DNA of 6,341 bases from assembly GCA_001916055.1 (NCBI GenBank), contig MNRR01000024.1, positions 1 through 6,341 on the forward strand, written 5' to 3'. Below the pieces are notes generated by a model, which made no database searches, was not told where the DNA came from, and saw only the letters and a program-made list of their open reading frames with translations. Every line of letters starts with the position of its first letter. Position 1 is the stretch's first letter. This DNA is from Clostridium sp. 28_12 (GTDB lineage: Bacteria > Bacillota > Clostridia > TANB77 > CAG-508). A program made the position numbers and the translations under genes. This document shows positions 1 through 4,435 of the stretch, in pieces.

Positions 1-35
1 AAAAAAGAACAGAATTAATGTGTGCATAAAATAAA

Positions 36-78
36 AAACAAATTCAATATATTACGAGAATAATATATTAATTTGTTT
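36..78. repeat. Long AT-rich inverted repeat, possible terminator
   Basis: The left arm (36-54) and right arm (61-78) pair over 18 positions, interrupted only by a bulged C at 45, around a 6-nt CGAGAA loop. Read on the minus strand the hairpin is followed by a T-rich tract, the form of an intrinsic terminator, yet no minus-strand gene lies just to its right. Read on the plus strand the 3' arm itself ends in TTTGTTT, so it could also end a plus-strand gene lying left of the window. The dyad is seen directly; its role is inferred. Confidence 0.55.
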
Positions 79-84
79 CACATC

Positions 85-160
85 ATTGACTAACATACAC
101 ATTTAGAAGGACTAAAAATTTATATTCTATTGACTAAAAAAATTTTTTGTTCTATACTAA
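85..160 (+). repeat. Four ACTAA boxes at 22-23 bp spacing
   Basis: ACTAA begins at 89, 111, 133 and 156, giving steps of 22, 22 and 23 bp, about two helical turns each. The first and third copies lie in a 9-nt direct repeat ATTGACTAA (85-93 and 129-137), and the second extends to GACTAAAAATT. The last two coincide with the -35 and -10 elements of the promoter, so part of the pattern follows from promoter sequence. The first two are not explained that way and could bind a regulator on one face of the helix. Confidence 0.4.
130..158 (+). promoter_or_regulatory. Sigma-A-type promoter for the metallopeptidase operon
   Basis: TTGACT (130-135) and TATACT (153-158) are separated by exactly 17 bp, close to the housekeeping consensus. 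The spacer contains an A7T6 tract, which tends to curve DNA. The start site expected near 165 leaves a leader of roughly 78 nt before the ATG at 243. No other promoter of comparable quality is visible upstream of this operon. Confidence 0.75.
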
Positions 161-169
161 AATTAGTAT
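154..169. promoter_or_regulatory. Operator-like dyad over the -10 element
   Basis: ATACTAA and TTAGTAT form a perfect 7-bp inverted repeat with a 2-bp AA spacer. It overlaps the -10 hexamer and reaches past the expected start site. This is a typical place for a small dimeric repressor to block transcription. No regulator gene is seen in the window, so the binding protein is unknown. Confidence 0.45.
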
Positions 170-170
170 C

Positions 171-205
171 TTATATGTAATTTTTAAAAATGAAAGTACA
201 TATAA
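171..205 (+). other. Leader hairpin upstream of the operon
   Basis: TTATATGTA (171-179) is perfectly complementary to TACATATAA (197-205). The 17-nt loop contains a smaller palindrome, ATTTTTAAAAAT (180-191). It lies inside the predicted transcript leader, 26 nt before the Shine-Dalgarno. It could be an mRNA-stabilising stem or a second operator. It has no U-tract after it, so it does not look like a terminator. Confidence 0.4.
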
Positions 206-242
206 AATCATATTGCACAAAAGTAATGTATAGGAGAAACTT

Positions 243-2132
243 ATGAATGAAATAGTTAATTTTGAACAGATAACTAGATTAAGAGCAAATTCAAATAATA
301 AATGTACAATTTATTGGACTAGTATTGAAGATAGATTATTAAATGTATATGTAAATAATGAAGAATATAAAGGATTAACACCAGAAGAAATTATTAAAAA
401 ATTTGGTACTAATTATACATTGATGCAAGAATTAAGATACCTAATGCAACAAAAAAAAGATGAAAATATGGAGGAAATTTATCAAAATGCTCAATCTGTA
501 AAAAATCAAATTATAGATATATTTGTGAGCTTAATGAAAGAAGATAATATATTTAGGGATCACTTATCTATAGAAGAAATTAAAGCAAGGTTAGAAAGAA
601 ATATTGATGCAGTTTATATAGTTGATGATGCCTATGAAGAAGGAGTAGGTGGATGGTATAATCTTAATTCTAGAAACATATATGTTAAAGCTGAAAATCC
701 AAATGAATTAAAAGAGTTTCTAAAAAGTGGGAATGCTGAAAAAATATTAAGAGGAGAGTTTGAAAAAATATGCCATGAATGTATTCATGCTTTAAGTCCT
801 CAAGGATTAGAGGTTCCTGATAATATTTCTGGGAAAAAAGGGATTGCTATAAATGAAGGTGTTGTTCAATTTTTTACAAGGAAGATTAGTGCGAAAAGAT
901 ATTCTGAAAGATATTGGTGGGATACTGATACTTATGCTGAACAAGTAAGCGATACAGAGGGACTTATATCTGTATATGGTAAAAACATTATAGATGCATA
1001 TTTCCGAGGAGATGCCCAAAGTATCTATAATAATCCAACGACAATGGCATATGTAACGAGTTCAGATATAAAATTAGCATTAAAAGATGTACCTGACCAA
1101 AAAGAACTTTTAAATACAGTAAATGAAATGCATAAAGGTTTAAAAAAAAATCTTATACATGAGCAAGGAATTGATTTATTTAATCTATTCAAATATGAAA
1201 TACCATGGCCATACGAAATAACAAATATAGGAATTAAGTTATATTCTATAATAAAATTTATGAGAGATGATTCGGAGCAATTTAAAGAATTACTAGGCTG
1301 TATTATATATAGATGGCACTTAGGTGATCAAGAAAATAAAATAATTTGGGATGCAATTCAAGAAGAAATGGAATCACAAGATGAGGCATCAATTGAAACT
1401 TTGTTAAAATATGGTTTAATTTATTTTGTAGAAGATGGATGGGGACACAAAAATCTTAGTAATAGTACTAGTATAGGCCATATATCTGCAATACTTCTAA
1501 ATAAATATGATAATAATTGGGAGTTATTATTACAGGAAACTCCTAATATATTTAATTCTTTATCAAATACTTTAGGCGAAGATGAAAGTCAAAACATTAT
1601 GGAAACAATACTTTATAGAGCGTGGAGAGATACGCATCAAGTTCCTTATTCTCCAGATTCGGGATTTAAATCTGAAATCATTAAAGAATTAACAAATTTT
1701 AAAAGATGGAAACAACTAGAACAAATAATACAAAATATGTCAAGTATAAATGATTTGGAATATTATAGAACTACAATGGGGAAATGTATTATAGTTAATT
1801 CTAATAATGGAAATATTATACAGGTTATGAGTGAAGATGATGGTTATGGTTGGTACAAAGAAGACATGAACAATGAAGAAGATGAATTCTGTATGGAGAA
1901 AGATGAAAACGGAAAATATATATTAAAGTCTTATACAACAAGTGTGGATGGAGAACGAATGCAATTAGATGTAGGACTAGGAAGAAACTTTTTAGATGAT
2001 ACTACACAAATAGATAGAGAAATTATAACTCAAACAGCTAGTTTGAAAATAAGTGAGATACAAAGTGCTATGACAGATATAGAAGCTATTGCAAAAGGAA
2101 ATAAAGAGGAGAGAGATAGAGAAGATGAATAA
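243..2132 (+). CDS. Putative zinc metallopeptidase (HExxH), uncharacterised
   Basis: This is a 629-aa protein with no signal peptide or membrane helix, so it is probably cytoplasmic. The start is supported by AGGAGA five bases before the ATG. The clearest motif is HECIH at residues 178-182, a zinc-binding HExxH. It is followed by INEGVVQFFTRKI with Glu205, placed and phrased like the third zinc ligand of gluzincin-type peptidases. Catalysis is therefore likely but inferred; the substrate is unknown. Residues 1-80 and roughly 300-520 match nothing I recognise. The latter part is rich in aromatic and helix-forming residues, and the C-terminus (from about 520) is acidic and ends in a charged tail. 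It is the first gene of a three-gene unit and overlaps the next start by 8 nt, so the products are probably translationally coupled. It is not the ImmA/IrrE type by its motif surroundings. It could also be a catalytically modified HExxH protein. Confidence 0.85.
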   Translation: MNEIVNFEQITRLRANSNNKCTIYWTSIEDRLLNVYVNNEEYKGLTPEEIIKKFGTNYTLMQELRYLMQQKKDENMEEIYQNAQSVKNQIIDIFVSLMKEDNIFRDHLSIEEIKARLERNIDAVYIVDDAYEEGVGGWYNLNSRNIYVKAENPNELKEFLKSGNAEKILRGEFEKICHECIHALSPQGLEVPDNISGKKGIAINEGVVQFFTRKISAKRYSERYWWDTDTYAEQVSDTEGLISVYGKNIIDAYFRGDAQSIYNNPTTMAYVTSSDIKLALKDVPDQKELLNTVNEMHKGLKKNLIHEQGIDLFNLFKYEIPWPYEITNIGIKLYSIIKFMRDDSEQFKELLGCIIYRWHLGDQENKIIWDAIQEEMESQDEASIETLLKYGLIYFVEDGWGHKNLSNSTSIGHISAILLNKYDNNWELLLQETPNIFNSLSNTLGEDESQNIMETILYRAWRDTHQVPYSPDSGFKSEIIKELTNFKRWKQLEQIIQNMSSINDLEYYRTTMGKCIIVNSNNGNIIQVMSEDDGYGWYKEDMNNEEDEFCMEKDENGKYILKSYTTSVDGERMQLDVGLGRNFLDDTTQIDREIITQTASLKISEIQSAMTDIEAIAKGNKEERDREDE

Positions 2133-2319
2133 TGATTTAACTTTGTTATTAGAATTTAATGATGAAAAATATGGGAAAGTTAAATTGGCTCTAAATAAAG
2201 AGCTAAATGAAGTGTGTATAATTGGTGATAAAATAGAAGAAGATACAGATATTATTTATGATATAAAATTAAGAAATCACCTATGTAGAGATAAAAAATA
2301 TAATCATATTTTAGATTAA
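2125..2319 (+). CDS. Small hypothetical protein, 64 aa
   Basis: No family is recognised. The ATG at 2125 lies inside the end of the upstream gene (overlap ATGAATAA) with a purine-rich AGAGGAGAG about 12-13 nt ahead. An in-frame TTG at 2089 would add 12 residues but is a weaker start, lying deeper in the previous gene. The product is acidic, with no membrane segment, and begins MNNDLTLLLEFNDEKYGKVK. The alternating hydrophobic pattern suggests a small beta-rich fold. Its tight position between the metallopeptidase-like gene and the 154-aa gene suggests it acts with them, possibly as a partner or modulator; this is context only. The long Shine-Dalgarno spacing suggests reliance on translational coupling. 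Confidence 0.7.
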   Translation: MNNDLTLLLEFNDEKYGKVKLALNKELNEVCIIGDKIEEDTDIIYDIKLRNHLCRDKKYNHILD

Positions 2320-2333
2320 AAGAGGGATGAGAA

Positions 2334-2798
2334 GTGGAATATGTAGCTAAAGAAGTTTGTACAGAAATAAGTACAATAATTAAATATATGCCAAAGGAAT
2401 ATCAAAACAAAATTCCTACTAATGTGATGGAATTTTTTGAAAAGAATAAAACAAACAATTATAAAGTTAATATTAATCCTAATAATATTTTTGATAAATC
2501 TAATATTAAAGAAGAAACTTTAGCTATAATTGCTATGTTAAATATAAAATATTGGTGTCCTAATGAAAATTTAAAAAAACAATTAATAAAAAAATATGAT
2601 GAAAATGAAAAACAATATCAGCGAGAAATTAGAGAAACATATAATACAGATAATTTATTTAAAAACAGAAATAATAGTCAATTATATACAGACAGAGTTT
2701 CAACAGAGGAAACTGCAATTGTAGAATATAAGGAAAAGAATTTTTTACAAAGATTATTTGAAAAAATTAAAAATTTATTTAAGAAAAAAGACATATAA
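2334..2798 (+). CDS. Hypothetical protein with basic amphipathic C-terminal helix
   Basis: This 154-aa protein starts at a GTG with a GAGGG seven bases ahead; the next in-frame ATG (residue 19) has no such site. It lies 14 nt after the preceding stop, so it is in the same transcript. The body is helical and soluble. It has a conserved-looking core ETLAIIAMLNIKYWCPNENL (61-80), then a charged KKYDENEKQYQREIRETYN stretch (86-104). Residues 137-153 (FLQRLFEKIKNLFKKKD) form a strongly cationic amphipathic helix, suited to membrane-surface or acidic-partner binding. From memory, small proteins of this general pattern occur in gut Firmicutes without known function; this could not be checked. No enzyme motif is visible. 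Confidence 0.8.
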   Translation: MEYVAKEVCTEISTIIKYMPKEYQNKIPTNVMEFFEKNKTNNYKVNINPNNIFDKSNIKEETLAIIAMLNIKYWCPNENLKKQLIKKYDENEKQYQREIRETYNTDNLFKNRNNSQLYTDRVSTEETAIVEYKEKNFLQRLFEKIKNLFKKKDI

Positions 2799-2803
2799 TT
2801 TAT

Positions 2804-2839
2804 AAAATGATAAGGATTTTTGTATGCCCTATCATTTTT
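2804..2839 (+). terminator. Intrinsic terminator of the three-gene operon
   Basis: AAAATGATA (2804-2812) pairs perfectly with TATCATTTT (2830-2838), extended inward by two G-C pairs (2814-2815 with 2827-2828) after one mismatch, and ends in a T-run. It lies six bases after the stop codon at 2798. The stem is AT-rich but long, and flanking bases can extend it with a bulged T. Confidence 0.75.
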
Positions 2840-2853
2840 ATAATTGTAATAAT

Positions 2854-2909
2854 TTGAATGCAATTATTGCATTCAACAAAATAATTATGAATGTAAAATT
2901 GAATGCATT
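2854..2909. repeat. TGAATGCA repeats with a perfect 10-bp dyad
   Basis: TTGAATGCAA (2854-2863) and TTGCATTCAA (2867-2876) form a perfect inverted repeat with a TTA spacer. A variant ATGAATGTAA follows at 2887 and another TTGAATGCAT at 2899, whose AATGCATT (2902-2909) is itself palindromic. No U-tract follows, so this is not a simple terminator. The stretch from 2840 to about 2950, between the plus operon and the tRNA terminators, contains no credible gene; this repeat cluster is its only visible structure. Confidence 0.5.
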
Positions 2910-2950
2910 AACACAAATATAGAGAAATTTTGAAAGAGATAGAGAAATAG

Positions 2951-2969
2951 AAAAAGGCTTTAAATAGCC
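2951..2969 (-). terminator. Weak second hairpin downstream of tRNA-Pro
   Basis: On the minus strand GGCT and AGCC form a 4-bp stem with a 6-nt loop, followed directly by TTTTT. It lies just beyond the stronger tRNA terminator and may be a backup. The stem is short, so this call is tentative. Confidence 0.3.
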
Positions 2970-2977
2970 CAAAACAT

Positions 2978-3003
2978 AAAAAATAGAGACTGTAAAAGTC
3001 TCT
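2978..3003 (-). terminator. Intrinsic terminator of tRNA-Pro
   Basis: AGAGACT and AGTCTCT form a perfect 7-bp stem with a 5-nt loop, followed on the minus strand by A and then six Ts. It begins five bases after the encoded CCA, so the tRNA is a single-gene transcript. Confidence 0.85.
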
Positions 3004-3008
3004 AAATA

Positions 3009-3084
3009 TGGTCGAGGCGACAGGGATCGAACCTGCGACCTCATGGTCCCAAACCACGCGCGCTACCAACTGCGCTACGCCTCG
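3009..3084 (-). tRNA. tRNA-Pro (anticodon UGG), CCA encoded
   Basis: All arms fold. The acceptor stem is CGAGGCG with CGCCTCG, the D-stem GCGC/GCGC, and the anticodon stem CGTGG/CCATG around loop TTTGGGA. The T-arm is GCAGG-TTCGATC-CCTGT. Bases 34-36 are TGG, reading proline CCN codons. The discriminator is A and the 3' CCA (3011-3009) is genomically encoded. The 76-nt gene has its own promoter and terminator. Its 3' end points to the accessory-looking operon on the left; tRNA 3' ends are common integration targets, but no repeat of this end is found elsewhere in the window. Confidence 0.97.
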
Positions 3085-3114
3085 ATAAATGTTTTAATTG
3101 CTAAACGCTTATAT

Positions 3115-3143
3115 ATAATAGCACATTTCAAAAACAAATTCAA
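3115..3143 (-). promoter_or_regulatory. Promoter of tRNA-Pro
   Basis: On the minus strand TTGAAT (3143-3138) and TATTAT (3120-3115) are 17 bp apart, and a TG one base before the -10 makes it an extended -10 promoter. The -10 lies 30 bp before the mature tRNA 5' end, leaving a short leader for RNase P to remove. Confidence 0.7.
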
Positions 3144-3153
3144 GGCTTTTTTT

Positions 3154-3184
3154 AAAAAAAGTCCAAAAAAATTTTTATAGGACT
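3154..3184 (-). terminator. Intrinsic terminator of the Bax inhibitor-1 family gene
   Basis: On the minus strand AGTCC and GGACT (3184-3180 and 3164-3160) close a hairpin whose inside is an A-run facing a T-run, followed by a T-tract at 3159-3154. The stem overlaps the TAG stop codon. The adjacent T7A7 block (3147-3160) is also self-complementary. Confidence 0.7.
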
Positions 3185-3866
3185 AATCTCTACGTTTTCC
3201 AAACAAAGACAAAATACGAAGAAAAATATTAATAAAATCCAAGTACAATTCCATAGCACCATAGACATACAATTTTTCATCCTCGCAAAATCCAGCTTGT
3301 TGCATAAGTTTAATTTTATTCATATCATAAATAGTTAAACCAAAAAAGATAAACAAGATAGCCCAATCTAAAGCAATATCTAAAGCAGTATTACCAACAA
3401 AAATATTAATAATAGTTAAAATAACACCAACCAAAAGGGCAACAGTCAAAATAGTACCCCAATTTGAAATATCTTTTTCAGTTTTATAACCAATTAGAGA
3501 CAATACACCAAATAAAACAGCAGTACCTGCAAAGGCATAAACAATAGAAGTCATTTCATAAGCCACAAAAATAACAGATAAAGTAAAGCCATTTATGAAA
3601 GCATAAGTAAAAAATAAAATTGTAACAGCTGTTGGTGAAAGTTTTTTAAACAATAAAGAAAAAATTAAAACAACAGCAATTTCTACAAGACCTAATGCCA
3701 TATAACTACCACTTGTAAGAACAGATATATATAATCCTGATTTATAAACATATAAGGCAGTTAATGCGCTTGCAAGTAGGCCTAAAAACATTCTAAAAAA
3801 AGTATTAGTAAGAACTTGATTTGTATCCATAGTATGAATAGCGTTGCCATCATCATATGTTTCCAT
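3183..3866 (-). CDS. Bax inhibitor-1/YccA family membrane protein
   Basis: This 227-aa integral membrane protein has about seven hydrophobic segments (roughly 24-41, 47-72, 80-99, 103-125, 136-156, 161-180, 204-221). It carries the family's C-terminal signatures LTIYDMNKIK and MELYLDFINIFLRIL. Asp181 and Asp210 in these motifs match the paired aspartates that form the pH-sensing latch in the characterised Bacillus homologue YetJ, a calcium leak channel. Calcium transport here is thus plausible but inferred. Full family length, with a soluble N-terminus and basic C-terminus (GKRRD). The ATG is preceded by AAGGTGGTGAT, nearly a perfect anti-16S match. It is monocistronic, with its own promoter and terminator. 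Confidence 0.95.
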   Translation of the reverse strand: METYDDGNAIHTMDTNQVLTNTFFRMFLGLLASALTALYVYKSGLYISVLTSGSYMALGLVEIAVVLIFSLLFKKLSPTAVTILFFTYAFINGFTLSVIFVAYEMTSIVYAFAGTAVLFGVLSLIGYKTEKDISNWGTILTVALLVGVILTIINIFVGNTALDIALDWAILFIFFGLTIYDMNKIKLMQQAGFCEDEKLYVYGAMELYLDFINIFLRILSLFGKRRD

Positions 3867-3870
3867 ATTA

Positions 3871-3881
3871 TCACCACCTTC
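3871..3881 (-). promoter_or_regulatory. Strong ribosome binding site for the Bax inhibitor-1 family gene
   Basis: On the minus strand AAGGTGGTGA ends four bases before the ATG at 3866 and differs by one base from the ideal AAGGAGGTGA. The long match fixes the start codon and suggests high translation. Confidence 0.7.
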
Positions 3882-3916
3882 CTTAATATATGTAGTAATT
3901 AATAAATTATAAAATT

Positions 3917-3945
3917 ATTCTAAATATAAAAAGGTAAAAAGTCAA
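3917..3945 (-). promoter_or_regulatory. Promoter of the Bax inhibitor-1 family gene
   Basis: On the minus strand TTGACT (3945-3940) and TAGAAT (3922-3917) are spaced by 17 bp. The expected start near 3910 gives a leader of about 45 nt. It begins right after the terminator of the upstream small membrane gene, so the two genes are separately transcribed. Confidence 0.75.
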
Positions 3946-3949
3946 TAGA

Positions 3950-3974
3950 AAAATGGGAATAAAAATCCCATTTT
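3950..3974 (-). terminator. Intrinsic terminator of the small membrane gene
   Basis: AAAATGGGA and TCCCATTTT form a perfect 9-bp stem with a 7-nt loop; on the minus strand the 3' arm ends in a T-run. The stem overlaps the gene's stop codon, and the next promoter starts within a few bases. Confidence 0.75.
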
Positions 3975-4218
3975 AAATTCCTTTATTTTTAATAAAGTCC
4001 ACAATAATGCCACAAACGATAAATTCTACGGCAAAAGTGAAACTTGATTTAAGTAAACTCAAACCTAGATGATAGAAAAATTGAGCTTCTAAAAATATGT
4101 AAAAAAGTAAAACGCCAACAGCTGCTAGACAAACAATGCCAGAAAATAGTAAACCGTATTTCATTATTCTATATGTTTCTTTATCTAGATGTTTGAATTC
4201 TGAAAAAAATTTTTGCAT
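3973..4218 (-). CDS. Small two-helix membrane protein, 81 aa
   Basis: No named family is assigned. The product has a short charged N-terminus (MQKFFSEFKHLDKETYRIMK), two hydrophobic helices at about 21-43 and 57-77, and a basic end (IKNKGI). The reading frame is open further upstream, but the ATG at 4218 has GGAGG five bases ahead, while the ATG at 4230 and earlier starts have no good site. It has its own promoter and terminator, which supports a real gene. The sense of the topology is unclear: both ends are likely cytoplasmic given the paired helices. Function is unknown; neighbours on either side are housekeeping and separately promoted, so context gives no clue. Confidence 0.75.
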   Translation of the reverse strand: MQKFFSEFKHLDKETYRIMKYGLLFSGIVCLAAVGVLLFYIFLEAQFFYHLGLSLLKSSFTFAVEFIVCGIIVDFIKNKGI

Positions 4219-4278
4219 AAATACCTCCATAGGAGTGATAAAGCTCCATAAAATATTAAAATAAACTATCTTATAAAT

Positions 4279-4307
4279 ATGATAACATGAAGCAGAAGCA
4301 AAATCAA
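4279..4307 (-). promoter_or_regulatory. Promoter of the small membrane gene
   Basis: On the minus strand TTGATT (4307-4302) and TATCAT (4284-4279) are 17 bp apart with a TG one base before the -10. It is back to back with the radA promoter, the two -35 boxes being about 19 bp apart. Confidence 0.55.
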
Positions 4308-4326
4308 AGGAAATAAATGCCAACTA

Positions 4327-4355
4327 TTGTAATTTGCTATGAAATATGATAATAT
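4327..4355 (+). promoter_or_regulatory. Probable promoter of radA-disA
   Basis: TTGTAA (4327-4332) and TAATAT (4350-4355) are 17 bp apart, with TGA before the -10 giving an extended -10 form. A transcript would start near 4362, leaving a leader of about 75 nt. Overlapping AT hexamers nearby make the exact -10 uncertain. Confidence 0.5.
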
Positions 4356-4396
4356 AGCCGTTAATATGGAACGGAAAAAAAGAGTTCTTAGACGTG

Positions 4397-4408
4397 CAAA
4401 CATGTTTG
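4397..4408. promoter_or_regulatory. 12-bp perfect palindrome in the radA leader
   Basis: CAAACATGTTTG lies between the predicted radA start site and its ribosome binding site. It could be an operator or a small leader hairpin. It is not a Gram-positive LexA box, because its AAC and GTT half-sites are two rather than four bases apart. Confidence 0.35.
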
Positions 4409-4435
4409 TGACTTGAGAAAGGAATGAGGTTAAAA

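Noticed and set aside
775..788. Palindrome ATGAATGTATTCAT resembling the TGAATGCA repeats
   Set aside because: It falls on the codons of the HECIH motif, so the protein sequence explains it; similarity to the later repeats is probably chance.
807..1019. Minus-strand open frame inside the metallopeptidase-like gene
   Set aside because: It is a shadow of a well-supported plus-strand gene, with no ribosome site or recognisable protein features.
2089..2124. TTG start 12 codons upstream for the 64-aa gene
   Set aside because: The ATG at 2125 is a stronger start and gives the usual short overlap with the upstream stop.
2678..2863. Minus-strand open frame over the end of the 154-aa gene
   Set aside because: It runs through the operon terminator and opposite a real gene with no start signals.
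2838..3044. Minus-strand open frame across the tRNA and its terminator
   Set aside because: It overlaps tRNA-Pro and both hairpins and has no ribosome site; it is a chance frame.
4219..4323. N-terminal extension of the small membrane protein to 116 aa
   Set aside because: The extension covers the predicted promoter and leader, and the only good ribosome site serves the ATG at 4218.
4397..4408. LexA (SOS) box in front of radA
   Set aside because: Half-site spacing is two bases, not the four of the GAAC-N4-GTTC consensus.
4424..4435. ATG at 4424 as radA start
   Set aside because: Its purine tract abuts the codon, while the ATG at 4436 has well-spaced TGAGGT and the usual RadA N-terminus.
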